Part shown: positions 1-10,626 of the stretch, piece after piece
How positions within the stretch are numbered: the first letter of the stretch is position 1
Layout: the number at the start of each line of letters is the position of its first letter
NCBI RefSeq assembly: GCF_945859685.1
Contig: NC_079147.1
Span: 237,952,765 to 238,016,764, forward strand
Origin: Eupeodes corollae
Taxonomy: Eukaryota; Arthropoda; Insecta; Diptera; Syrphidae
Direction: 5' to 3'
Length of the DNA stretch: 64,000 nucleotides
Translations under genes and position numbers: made by a program
The notes under the pieces: model-generated
Seen by the model: the letters and a program-made list of their open reading frames with translations, nothing else
Databases searched by the model: none
Told to the model about the DNA's origin: nothing

Positions 1-1950
1 ATTCTCCTGGGAATGAGAATTTTTATCCCGAATAGGGTTAAAAGCATCAGACCTAAGGAAAACGCATGGTTCGATGCGAGCTGTAAAGAGGTTATTAGGG
101 TCAAGAAGGTAAGTTTCCATTGTTTTAAAACCAATCCAACTGAGAAAAATAAATTCAAGCAAGCCAGGAAGGCCTGCAAAGTCCATATTCGACGGACCAA
201 ATTTTTACAAGACCAAAAATTACGACAAAAAATACTGCAATGTCCCAAAGGCAGTAAACATTTTAAGTCATTGGTAAAAAAATATGAGAAATTCTTTCTC
301 TTTCTCTGTTCCTACGCTCGTTGTCAATGGCACTCCATTTGTTAGGTCTTAGAGAAAGCTAATCTCTTTGCTAGGCAGTTCGCCGCCAATTCAACGCTGC
401 CAGTGAGTGTTATGACTCCCCTTGTCATCGAGCGCGTTAGTGATTTTATGGGGCCAATCTTTTTTCGCACTCGTACTTTGGAGAGATTCCTAAAAGATCT
501 TAACATACATAAATCCGCTGGTCTGGATGGTATCCCCTCTATTGATCTGAAGAGTCGTTCTTCAACGCTGGCTAAACCACTGCGTAAGCTTTTTCATCTG
601 TCCTACTTGTCTCTAAGGTTTAGTTCCGAGCGGATGGAAAACTACATTTGTCCAGCCTTCCATTCCCAAAAAAGGCGAATCTTCCTCACCGTCTAATTAT
701 CGACCGATTGCACTTACGCCCCTTCTTTCCAAGGTCATGGAAACGCTGATTAATTATGAGATCAAGAAATATCTTGAAGAACGGAAGCTTCTTAATGACC
801 GACAGTATGGCTTTCGTAGCAATAGGTCCGCTGGTGATCTCATAGTTCATCTCACCGAACAGTGGAACAAATCTTTACAAGATTATTGCACTTGATATTT
901 CAAAAGCATTTGGCATCAGTCTCTCTTATCGAAAATGCGTGCTTTCGGTTTGCATGAATCCCTCCTTCATTGGATTAGTAATTACCTTTCGAATCGTTCA
1001 ATACAATTTGTATTATCAAGTCTGAAAACCACAAAATAAATGCTGGTGTGCCCCAGGGCTCTGTTCTATCTCCAACACTCTTTCTCATTTTTATTAATGA
1101 TCTCCTGTCTGCAACATCTTATCCAATACATTGTTTCGCTGACGATAGTACTCTTAGCTTTTCATATTCGTTTTCAGATCCACATCCCTTTTCTTCGGAT
1201 GTGGAACTGCAACGACAAAATATGATAAGCTCATTAAATTCCGACCTAAACAGTATTGTACCATGGGGAATAAGAAACCACGTGGAATTTAATGCTTCGA
1301 AAACGCAATGCTGTCTTGTATCGTTAGAGCGAAATATACCCCCTTTGCCATTATCCATAAATGGCACTTGCATCGAGGAGACTGAACATCTCGATATTCT
1401 CGGTATGTGTATCACCAACCATTTTTTGTGAAACGATCACATACGCAATGTCGACAAAAATTTCGCAAGATGTTTGGGGTTTCTAAGGTGATGCAAGAAG
1501 TTTTACTCCCCTTCTTATCTGGCTGTTATCTACAAGACCTATATACGTCCAAAGCTTGAGTATAACTCCCATATTTGGGCTGGTGCTCCAGCGCCTTACT
1601 TAAGCCTCTAAGATACATAGTATTAAACGTAGAGCATTCAGATTGATTGGTGATTTTACTATCATGTTTCTTGTCGCACGTTCTTTTATTGTTATTTTAA
1701 CGGTTTATGCGTACGAGAAATAATCAGTTGCATTCCTGCCCAGTTCAACCGTAATACTCGCGTTTCTAGGAATGCTCAATATACCCTCGAGACCAACTTC
1801 GGTCGTACAGAGTACAGAGATTCATTCTTTAGCCGTACTACGTGAATGTGGAATGCCTTGCCACACTATGTCTTTCCCAGCCATTGCAATATTCAGGAGC
1901 TCACACCAATGTGCACCGACACCTCTTTTCAACCCCTCTCTCCCTGTCCT
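1..1950 (+). mobile_element. Non-LTR retrotransposon remnant (reverse transcriptase region)
   Basis: A decayed LINE in several frames. Readable pieces are KSAGLDGIPSIDLK (about 510-550), SNYRPIALTPLLSKVMETLI (about 690-755), RQYGFRSNRSAGDLI (800-845), AGVPQGSVLSPTLFLIFIND (1042-1100) and the catalytic FADDSTL block (1135-1155). A C-terminal tail with NFGRTEYRDSFFSRT lies near 1797-1840. Stops and frameshifts separate the blocks, so it is dead. It enters the window already truncated at the left edge. The same tail motif recurs on the minus strand near 24600-24680, so at least two copies of this family are present. I do not assign a clade. Confidence 0.85.
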
Positions 1951-2679
1951 AGTGCTAACACTGTGTAATAAGGGTAGTATTATCCATTTGAGTTTGCGCT
2001 TATTATAAAAAAAATGCATTGCATCGGAAAGTGGCCAGTCCTGAAAGAAGATAGAAACAACCTTCCTTAACAGTGATGTATTAAGAGATGGAGAGGTAAT
2101 TGCTCTTCCTAACTGCGATAACGACAATAGAGTGAGATCAATCATCGAAAAATATATGACATTTAAGTCGAAACAACGATTCTCAATTGCCAACGGTAAT
2201 ACAAATTTCTCACACGTTTATTCATTCGACTCGCCAATGGTAATAGGGGTCTTTATGTTAAATCACTTATCAAGTGAAGAGTACGCGTTTGCGGCGAACG
2301 GAGAACGGCGGCGTTAATATATAAATTAAGTGGTTTCACTTAAAGCTTACTTTTTGCAAAAACTTGACGACTCCTTGAGCTCCAAAGAGCTCTGTAAAAA
2401 CTTAAAAGATAAGATGTTGCTAAAGATAAAAAAATGTCCGCTTAATCCAGAAGTTATGAGTTGAGCTGATATTCTATGTATGTGCACTAAAGTCTATGGA
2501 ATCAAATGATGTCGGTTTTGAAAAAATTCTTCCCAATTTAATTCGGTTAATTTTACCAATTTTTCTACTTTAAAATTTATAGTAAATGCTTGTACGAAGA
2601 AGTGAGTTTGGTGATGCATAGAATGATGCTTTTTCATCCCTTTTCCCAAAAACAGCAATTCATGTGAGCCATCTCATTT
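1951..2679. other. Unassigned intergenic sequence
   Basis: No gene or recognisable element. Short open frames occur (for example about 2132-2317), but none resembles a known domain. The tail of the upstream LINE probably extends into its first part. Confidence 0.4.
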
Positions 2680-3130
2680 CAGGCCAATAAGCTTACTGCC
2701 TTTCTTTGGATTTTTTTTTTTTAAATTAATGACTACTCAAGTTCGTGATTTTATTCAATCTGATAACATAGTTTCTTAATAGCAGTCTGGTTTTCGCAAA
2801 AAAACACAGTTGTGAATCTCTCGTTGTAAAAGCTACATCCGATTTTAGTGCTGCACTTGCTTATTACTTGGTAGTCTTAGTTTTCTTAAAAGCTTTTCGT
2901 TTTATTGATCATCAATTATTAATATTGAAGCTTTGTAATCATTTCAATTTTTTTACACTACTCTGAAGCTTTTGACAAATTTATTTATTAAGTAATTAAA
3001 TAGCCTTTAAAAAATTAAAACAAAACATGGTTCTTCAGACTAATACATTTTTAAGTGCGGTGTGCCGCAAGAGTCGATACTAGGACCACTTCTGTTTTCC
3101 CTTTTTATTGACGATTTGCATCAGTTGTTT
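2680..3130 (+). mobile_element. Second non-LTR retrotransposon fragment
   Basis: A short degenerate reverse-transcriptase piece. Near 3055-3115 the plus strand reads like CGVPQ-SILGPLLFSLFIDDLHQL across a stop or frameshift, which is the conserved GVPQGS block of LINE reverse transcriptases. An upstream piece near 2870-2925 resembles the AFDxIDHxLL block. It is heavily decayed, and a SINE is inserted at its right end. Confidence 0.6.
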
Positions 3131-3391
3131 AAAATTAAATAAATTAGGTGACGCAACCGTCCGTAGAGAACCAGGGCCTAGTGACTTACAACTTTCAACT
3201 ATTCCTGTGTGCTATTAATTGCAGGGATAGAGGGGACCTACAGTTTATATGCCAAATCCGAACGGCTAATTTGAGCAAGCACTTTTTCATGACAAGAATT
3301 ACTCTTGGAGAATTTGTCAATTCCTCGCAAGAGGCAGTACCCATGAATAAAAATTTAATGGCACAGGGCTGCACTAACCATCATGCCACAG
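3131..3391 (-). repeat. SINE copy 1 (tRNA-derived, ATTT tail), minus orientation
   Basis: Shares long stretches with copies at 53897-54163, 36674-36879, 27758-27877 and 11931-12035. Shared pieces include GTCCGT..GAACCAGGGCCTAGTGACTTACAA and GAATCCGAACGGCTAATTTGA-type blocks. The tail (AAAT repeats as seen on the plus strand) is at the left. The tRNA-like head is at the right, where the complement reads GTGGCATGATGGTTAGTGC, an A-box-like sequence. The B-box part is deleted in this copy. Confidence 0.75.
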
Positions 3392-4529
3392 GTACTACCC
3401 GTTATAATTGCAATATTCATATGTATGCAGATGAGATTTTCTTGTATATTTTTTTGATTTGGATCTCATTGATGATTGTGTTGCTCGCACAAATGAATGC
3501 TAATGTGATGTTGTACTTTTCGTTTCAAGATTAAAAGCTTTCGCATTTGAAAGGAAAAAATTGTGTTTTTCATAAATTTCAATTTTGCATCAACAATTCA
3601 ACTTTTTTTTAAATTAATGAGCGTTTTTTTTTCATCCATCACTTATTTGAACAAACCTTTCATCATTTTTAGAAACTAGTATAAAAAAGCTTGGACTTTT
3701 TGACATTTTCTATCTGCAATGTCCCACATTGATCTAAGAGGCTTCCGTAATGGCACACATTGTATAAAAGTCTGTTTACACAGTTACAAGGCCTAAGAAA
3801 ACAAAATGAATTCATTGTAAGACAATTTTCTCGGTAGATGACAAAGAACCTTAAAATATAGATAGATAGATAGTTAACTTCTTTATTAACAACAAATTTT
3901 TGATTAACAATATTTTTTTTCTTAAGAATAATGACATGGTTTATTCTGCCGTCTGCCATAAAAATATATTTAGAAAGTGAAAACGACAGGTCGGACAAAA
4001 ATATTTTAAAAGAGCATATAATAATACAATATAACTATCTTCCAAAATTTGTTCATGCGTCCAATCCATTTCAACCTTTTTTATATAACTCATTTTTCGT
4101 TTGTCAAAATCCTCTAAACTTTTGTTGTTGTTTCCTACTCAAAAATTGGATGATCTTGTTGGGAAAAAATATCATCCAATATACGAGTATAATTAGTGGA
4201 CAATTATTTGAAAATACAAAAAATTGATTGTTTAGATAAGTACAAACTATTGCAAGAAGTCGGCTTTTTTTTTCAGTCAAAGATAAATTTGGGTTTTTAC
4301 ATGGTTGATCGAAAACTCTCCCAATAATAGAAGGTCTTCCAATCGTGTGTACTTAGCTTAACCATTTTAAAATATCGAAAATTTAAACTTCCTGAAGCAA
4401 TTAAAAGATCCTCAACAGACACTCAACAGAAGAATAGGTAAATAGTTATCAAATTTATCATTTTCTGTTGGCTTTTGTAAGTACCTACGGTAATTAAAAA
4501 AAAAAAACTTAGTTTTTTAAAAGCACATT
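3392..4529. other. Intergenic AT-rich sequence
   Basis: No supported gene. It contains a short GATA microsatellite-like run near 3860-3874 and many poly-T tracts. Open frames here are low-complexity and unlike any protein I recognise. Confidence 0.5.
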
Positions 4530-4547
4530 TTTATTTAAAACTTTATT
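4530..4547 (-). terminator. Polyadenylation signals of the minus-strand glyoxalase gene
   Basis: Two AATAAA hexamers on the minus strand (plus-strand TTTATT at 4530-4535 and 4542-4547) lie about 95-110 bp past the stop codon of the glyoxalase gene at 4641. Position and sequence suit a cleavage/polyadenylation signal; use is inferred. Confidence 0.55.
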
Positions 4548-4640
4548 TCAAAAAATATAATAAGTATAAACAAATAAAATAAACATGAACAAAGTCACAT
4601 ATTGGCCAATGATTACATAACTTTCAGTAACATACATAAA

Positions 4641-5579
4641 TCAATGATTAGGATTGAAAATCTCAATTTTGTAACCATCAGGATCTTTGATGAATGCAAT
4701 ACCCTTCATGCGACCTTCTTCGGGTTTCTTTGAAAACTCAACACCTTGCTCTTCAAACCTATTTATGTTAATAAAAAACAATATATATATGTAAAAAAAG
4801 AACGATAATTAGATTTGTTTTGGTTGATTGATTAGGACCTCTTGCAAGCAGCATACACATCGGGAACACTCAAAGCAATATTTCCATATCCTCTGGGTTC
4901 AGAACTTCCTTCATACTTAATATCTGGGTTACTCTCTGTTCCCCAGTTGCTGGTAAATTAAAGAAATACAAATATAAAAACACTCATAGCAACATCAAAA
5001 CACTCACTGAGTTAGCTCTAAAGTTGCTTTCCGACTCATTGCCCACTGTGTTCGTTTCTTGTTATCAGTTGGAACGTCGGCAGGGTCTTCATATCTATCT
5101 TGACCATAAAATGTTATAAGTATACTTCATCAAACCTAAGTACATGTACATACCCCATGAAATATAAAGTAAATTTTGCATCAGGAAAGTCAAGTTTTTG
5201 AAGCAGAGTCATGCCAAGAACTTCTGTATAAAATGGCAAGGACTTGCGAGGATCTTTGATACGGTACATGGTTTGTTGGAATATGAAGTCCTTTAAATAT
5301 AATCATATACGTACGAATAGATAGAGGCAATCAAGGTTTAGGAAAAGGTCTTTAGAGGCTCACCTTTGTTGATGGATCTGCCGGCTTGCATAATTCATTT
5401 GCTTCCGAATTACTAAGAGCACTTACTTCAGCCATTGTTTTAGATGTTGATTTAATACTCTAATAAATAAAATACAAATTGGATAATAAATACGATATAC
5501 AAATACAAAATAATCTTACCGTATTTTGTTGAAGTACTTTGCGAAAAAATGATGATACTAAATTCCATGGAAGCCGCAT
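4641..5579 (-). CDS. Glo1: Lactoylglutathione lyase (glyoxalase I), paralog A
   Basis: Glyoxalase I isomerises the methylglyoxal-glutathione hemithioacetal to S-lactoylglutathione. Exons from the 5' end: 5520-5579, 5364-5459, 5154-5290, 5008-5094, 4839-4949 and 4641-4758, all with GT-AG borders and intact phase. The cytosolic-type start MAEVSALSNSEANELC is at 5435 (174 aa). An upstream ATG at 5579 adds 28 in-frame residues, MRLPWNLVSSFFRKVLQQNT plus eight, which are basic and hydrophobic like a mitochondrial presequence. Counted from MAEV, the metal ligands Gln30, Glu96 and Glu168 are present, but the ligand histidine is Asn122 (codon at 4882-4880; the motif reads GYGNIAL where GFGHIG is expected). 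The usual YWIEI is YKIEI. Length and four intron positions match paralog B, so the pair arose by DNA duplication. AATAAA signals follow at 4547 and 4535. Activity alone is doubtful. Confidence 0.93.
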
Positions 5580-6125
5580 ATTTTCCAGTTAATGAAAATT
5601 TCCCCTATTTAAACAGCTGTTTTGATTCCATGCAAAACCAAATGACTGATGACACTTTAAATTAGCAAAGAGTCAAACCAAATTGAAGCAAATGCAAAAG
5701 CATACAAAACCTACAAACCCAAGTTTAAAGCTGGAAACATAGTTTTTTTCACCTTTGTATATAAAAGATATAAGTACTCATGTGAGCAGAAACTTTTAGA
5801 GGGAGTACACTCCGTAATATGGGCGTTGGTGTCGCGAAGTAGAAAGATTCACGGGAGCAAGTGGAAGAGTCGGCTTCTTCTTGTGTACGATCTTTGTATA
5901 TGAAAAATGGTTGTCACATACAAAGCTGAGAAGCTATTTTTGTGAGGAGGAACAATACGCATGTAGGTAAGATATACGTTTAGTTATAGTTTTGTATAAT
6001 TTGTCGGGTAAGTACTTTGCTTTTGTTTGGCTCCAAATTTGTTTGCATTCTTAAAGAGCAGGTTTGTTTGTTTTTACAGGATTTCGAATGTGGGTTTGAT
6101 TTTAACACTCTTTAACTCAATACGT
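5580..6125. other. Upstream region of glyoxalase paralog A
   Basis: About 550 bp with no coding frame I can support. It lies 5' of the minus-strand glyoxalase gene and should contain its promoter, but I see no clear TATA or initiator that I would name. To its other side is the piggyBac remnant. Confidence 0.4.
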
Positions 6126-7314
6126 TTAAAGCCATCGTGAGGTCCAAGATGTCGTCAATAATGTCAACACCACCCATATGTTTATTATACTCGCCACAAC
6201 TTTGGATCGCGGGATTTTCATGTACCTTGAGATATTTTTATCATATCTCCGTACTTTAGATATTGTTGGATTTTGACCAGTAAAAGTAAAAGCCAAGCAT
6301 TGAAACGTCAATACCGTTGATGTACTCTTCTGAGTATTCTTGAGCTTTCTTCATAATTAGATTTAATTTGGGAGCTTGCAATCAGGAGTTCTATTCTTTT
6401 TTATATTACCTAGACCATAAATTCCAAGGTTGACTAAATATTCCAAAAATTGCAAGAAAGTGCAGCTGTTGTCAAAGTAATAGACCCATATGCTCTGAAA
6501 TATGGCTCTTCAGCTCTCACAATGTTTTCCTCTCCAGTTTTAACCTCTGTCTTATAAATGAAACAGAAACCACTCAAAACATTCAATTCGTAGTTCCATT
6601 TGTAAGGTGCATTGGGTTTGTACCGTTTTAGCATATCCCTTGCTTTTTTAGAGATCATTTGTTTATACATTCAAAGCCGTGTTTCTAGCGGAACTTTTGG
6701 ATATGCTTCATTTAAGGCCTCAACAACTGTACGAATGTTGAATGTCTAATCGGCATCAGGATTACTTCTGGAAAGACAATTATAGTGTTGTCGTTGAAAT
6801 GGATATGCTGTATGATTTTTTCCAACAAATGATGGTATAGTTTGTTCAACGAGAGATGTAACAATGACAAAACTTCAATGGTTTGCAACTGAATAAGTGG
6901 CAATACATACCAGACCTATAAATTGTTTGATTTTAGTCTCAGATACAGGAGAATCGTTGTTGGGATGTGTCTGTACTAAATAGAGGTTTGTTTCTTGAGA
7001 CATTTTCTTCTGGAACACATAAGTAAAGAAAGAACTGAATAGGTGATTCATGATCCAAAATAACAAAACTCTATGACTCGTTGCCAGTAAAATCAAGCTG
7101 CTCTGCTGTAGATTCTGTTTGTTCACTGTAATGTACGTTTTTTTACGGCTTTTGTCATTTTGTATTCAACCTTACAAAACATGAATGCCTGAAATGGAAG
7201 AGGTCGGTTCTTCCTCGGGTTAAGAATTCTCATGCAAGTTTTGCTAGTAATTTCTCTATATGAAAATAAATAACTAAACCTAAGCCTAGATTGAAACAAT
7301 AATAGAATGTACAA
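6126..7314 (-). mobile_element. piggyBac-like transposase remnant
   Basis: Minus-strand frames carry pieces in the order expected of a piggyBac (DDE_Tnp_1_7-type) transposase. From 5' to 3' these are an N-terminal EETNLYLVQ-like block ending in SETKIKQFIGLVC (about 6925-7000), then RHLHFNDNT-like sequence (about 6800), then KYNPxxPYKW-type sequence with YKWNYELNVLSGFCFIYKTE (about 6560-6600). The pieces are split by stops and frameshifts across some 1.2 kb, so no protein can be made. It sits exactly between the two head-to-head glyoxalase genes. I cannot identify terminal repeats. Confidence 0.75.
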
Positions 7315-7512
7315 AAAGCTTCTCGTTATAAGCCCCTTAAAAATTTGATCTAAGCAATCCTAGCGCTTCCGCCTTAAACTTGATGAAAATTGGTTTGTTT
7401 CTTTGCTAATCATGAGCTGTCATCTCCTGTCACTTGTCTTAGTCATTTTTATAGTATTTCTGGAAATTGAATCATCAGGTGAAAAGGAAATTTATTTCAA
7501 TTCTGGAAAATA

Positions 7513-8453
7513 ATGCAGTTTCCAGGGCACTTGAAGTCATTTGCAAAAATACTTCAAAATACGGTCACTAATCTAGCTTTATTTGCTCCACCAACTACAA
7601 CTGTAAAACTCCCAAGAGAGATAAGAACTTATAATCAAAACTTGATAAAATCTTTTACAACAATGGCTGAGGTAACAGGCTTAACAAATTCGGAAGCAAA
7701 TGAATTATGCAAACCAGCACATCCGTCTACAAAAGTGAGCACAATAGATTCGGTCGAAAGATTGTTTAAAACATTGTTTTTTATTCCCTCTAGGATTTCA
7801 TATTCAACCAAACCATGTTGCGCATTAAGGATCCTCGCAAATCCTTGCCATTCTACACTGGAGTCCTCGGCATGACAATGCTTCAAAAGACCGACTTTGC
7901 CGATGGACAGTTCTCCGTTTACATGATGGGGTACTTTTCATTGAATTTCAATACAAAGATAAAAATCATAATCGCAAATGGATGCTTTTACTTCTAGATA
8001 TGAGAAACCAACCGATGTACCATCTGATCATTCGAAACTCACTCAATGGGCCTTTACGCGCAAGGGTGCTCTTAACCTAACACAGTAAGTTCTTTTTTTT
8101 TAGTACAAGCATAAAGAAGAAAAGTTATATCAATGATATTTTTCTTAGCAACTGGGGAACTGAAAGTGATCCAGACTTTAAGTATAATGTTGGCAACTCC
8201 GAACCAATTGACTTTGGTCACATTGGTGTGATGGTTCCAGATGTCTATGCGGCTTGTAAAAGGTTCGTTCAACTAGAATACCTAATGGGAAAAGTTGTAA
8301 ATAATGAAATGACTGTTAACTCATTTCAGATTTGAGGAGCAAGGAGTGGCGTTCAAAAAAAGACCCGACGATGGACGTATGAAGGGTCTGGCCTTCGTCA
8401 TGGACCCCGATGGTTATTGGATCGAGATTTTCAATGCTAATACTGTTTGTTAA
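7513..8453 (+). CDS. Glo1: Lactoylglutathione lyase (glyoxalase I), paralog B
   Basis: Exons: 7513-7734, 7794-7930, 7998-8084, 8149-8262 and 8330-8453, with all junctions GT-AG and in phase. The first ATG (7513) gives 227 aa. The second, at 7663, begins MAEVTGLTNSEANELC and gives the usual cytosolic length (177 aa). The 50 extra N-terminal residues are basic with one acidic residue, like a mitochondrial targeting sequence. The DNA here aligns to the spliced 5' exon of paralog A, but the donor GTAAG has become GTCAC, so former intron is read through. Counted from MAEV, the ligands Gln30, His123 (FGHIGVMVPD) and Glu169 (GYWIEIFN) are present. The ligand glutamate of LELTHNWGTE is Asn96 (codon AAC at 8074-8076). 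AATAAA lies at 8494-8499. It runs convergently into the WD40 gene. Family identity is sure; activity of a homodimer is doubtful. Confidence 0.94.
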
Positions 8454-8471
8454 AAATGTTAACTTTTTTGT

Positions 8472-8499
8472 TTTATTTCTACTTGTTTTGTCAAATAAA
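8472..8499. terminator. Crossed polyadenylation signals of two convergent genes
   Basis: AATAAA for the plus-strand glyoxalase gene is at 8494-8499, about 41 bp past its stop. The complement of AATAAA for the minus-strand WD40 gene is at 8472-8477, about 25 bp past its stop at 8502. Each signal lies in the other transcript's tail, so the two 3' ends are expected to overlap. Confidence 0.65.
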
Positions 8500-8501
8500 T
8501 G

Positions 8502-9471
8502 CTAAAGTATTGCTACTTCTTCTTGATCTTCTGCTGTGGAGTACACAAACATGTCCCTTTTCCTAGCCAGAAGTAGTTTATTTCTAGAGGGGTGCGTTGA
8601 TAGGGAGTGTACAACTCCTCCATGGGAACCTGAAATATAAATTAGAATACCATTGAATGGCACTTCTGCCTATAGCTCCCAAATGAATCTTACTTATTAG
8701 CACATTTTGAAGAACTGTCCCCTCTAACAAGTCCCAAATGATAGCCTGTCCTCCACTTGACCCAGAGACAATGTGCAAATCATTAGCCATAATACCACAT
8801 TCGATTTGATATTGATCCGGGTTCTGTGCTTCGTATTCCGAGAGAAGAGTTCCATCGTTGTTATCGAGCAGTCGAACAGTTCCATCCTGACATGCAGCAA
8901 CGACGCAATTTGACTTCTTCGTTTGTACTAAATACGTTACCGCCACACCTAAATCATCGCAGGTCATTTCTCCAGCTCGGATGTCATAGTGTCGAATGCA
9001 TCCGTCAAGCGAGGAAGCTATAATTTTATGATCGTCAATGACAATCGAGGTTATGCAATCCTTAGCATCTTTCATTGTTTGGACTGGTTCGAGTTTGCGA
9101 GTTCGAATATCCCAGCACATGACGCTGTTATCTCTGGAACCCGAAATAGCTATCGAAGAATCTTCATTGAATCGCACACATTTCACTCCGCCGGCATGGA
9201 CTCGCAGGCGACGCAATTGTTGGCCAGTAGCAACGTCCCAATAGATGATACTTTTGTCCAGACTAGCAGTCACAATGTGGCAACTGTCACAGCTTCCGGC
9301 TACGTCAGTTACCTCGTCGGCATGTCCCCCATAGGTTTTGAGTAAGAGACCGGTAGTTGGGTTCCATAGTTTGACTTTTTTGTCTGAGCCACAAGATAGG
9401 GCATAAGCACCATCAACTAAGGAATAAGTAATGTCACAATTCGTTTGTTTAAGATGCTTCGGACTTACCAT
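8502..9471 (-). CDS. Wdr83: WD repeat protein of the WDR83/MORG1 type
   Basis: Two exons, 8694-9471 and 8502-8629, join in phase across a GT-AG intron to give 301 aa; the family is about 315 aa. WD40 blades are visible in order: LSCGSDKKVKLWNP, IVTASLDKSIIYWDV, AISGSRDNSVMCWDI, IIASSLDGCIRHYDI, VVAACQDGTVRLLD and IVSGSSGGQAIIWDLLEG. The order and spacing match WDR83, a scaffold linked in mammals to ERK signalling and to spliceosomal complexes. I chose the ATG at 9471 (MVSPKHLKQTNCD) because upstream codons lack a methionine and it matches the family's short N-terminus. That ATG is followed directly by GTAAGT, so an upstream splice variant is possible. The gene faces glyoxalase paralog B with only 48 bp between stop codons. 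Confidence 0.9.
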
Positions 9472-9805
9472 TGTAACGTACAGATCGAACCGCTCCTTGA
9501 TTGCAGTCAATTGTTTTCTGATGAACCAATGGTTCGAAGGTTTTATCGAATAGGGACTAGAATTGAATTTGATTTGTGAACATTTATAATAGAATTATTA
9601 TGGTTATAAAGTTACCATTTTAAGCGGTCATTGCTAAGTAAATATTTTATTTTGTTTTATAATTTAGCCGGCAGCAAAATGTAAACAAAAAAGTTCTTTC
9701 GGATGAAAATAATCGAGCCACAGAAAATTGATAAGCAAACGATGACGTAAAATGTCAAAATTCAGTACTTTCAAAAAAGTGATCCCACTTTTGGGATCAA
9801 ATTTT
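9472..9805. other. Upstream region of the WD40 gene
   Basis: No coding frame is supported. It contains the perfect short inverted repeat GATCCCA-CTTT-TGGGATC at 9781-9798. The promoter of the minus-strand WD40 gene should lie in its first part. Confidence 0.4.
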
Positions 9806-10185
9806 ACAAATTGTGAGTTTATATACGTTTGAAGACATATTTCCACACAAATTCTTAACAAAAAGATAGCAATATAGTTTCTATTTGATTTATGATGCAT
9901 ACTTTTACTTTTCAATATCATATATTAAAAAATTTAAGAAAACAAATTTATTCGTCGCGAAAAAAATTGAAGTAGATACGAACTGTCAAACTTTATTCGC
10001 GTTCCACATTATCCACACTCGCAACGAATAAAATAATCGCGCGTACTTAACCTACAAAATTCATTCTTGTTTTGGTTTCGGTGATCAAAGTCAAACTTTA
10101 TTCGCGACGCATTAAAAACTCTCATGTGAAAGAAATGTCAAAATCGACGAATATTCGTTCATTCGTTGGTCGTGCTCATGTGAAT
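9806..10185 (-). repeat. MITE copy 1 of a head-to-head pair
   Basis: Inverted match to 10259-10626. Shared blocks include the complement pairs around TTCCACACAAATTCTTA, GATAGCAATATAGTTTCTAT, CGCGATTATTTTATTCG and GACGAATATTCGTTCATTCG. The right end has the terminal motif ending GCTCATGTGAAT. The left end lacks the matching terminus, and about 70 bp near 9905-9975 is absent from the other copy. No coding capacity. Confidence 0.75.
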
Positions 10186-10258
10186 AATGCTTAAGTTAGC
10201 GGCTAAGGAGTCAAGGTTATATGATTGTGTCCTATTTTTAGCAGATATGTTAAGCGCT

Positions 10259-10626
10259 ATTCAGATGAGCACGACCAACGAATGAACGTATATTCGTCGA
10301 TTTTGACATTACTTTCACATGAGAGTTTTTAATTCGTCGCGAATGCAGTTTGACAAGAAGCCACAGCCAAACACCATTCATAACCAAAACCAAAACAAAA
10401 ATGATTTTTGTAGGTTAAGCACGCGCGATTATTTTATTCGTTGAGAGTGTGGATTATGTGGAACGCGAATAAAGTATGACAGTTCGTAAAAGTATGTATC
10501 ATAAATCAAATAGAAACTATATTGCTATCGTTTTTGCTAAGAATTTGTGTGGAAATATGTGTTCAAACGAATACAAACTCATATTTTGTAATTCATTCGT
10601 CGTTCGTTGGTAGCGCTCATGTGAAT
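10259..10626 (+). repeat. MITE copy 2 of a head-to-head pair, both termini present
   Basis: A 368-bp non-coding element. The left end starts ATTCAGATGAGCACGACCAA and the right end, read on the other strand, starts ATTCACATGAGCGCTACCAA, giving imperfect terminal inverted repeats of about 28 bp. It is in opposite orientation to the copy at 9806-10185, with about 73 bp between, making a foldback of some 800 bp. A short piece of the same end occurs at 27948-27988. Confidence 0.75.

Noticed and set aside
1119..1418. Minus-strand 99-codon open frame
   Set aside because: Shadow of the LINE reverse-transcriptase frame on the plus strand.
8826..9345. Plus-strand open frames over the WD40 gene
   Set aside because: Shadows of the WD40 coding sequence on the minus strand, with no domain of their own.
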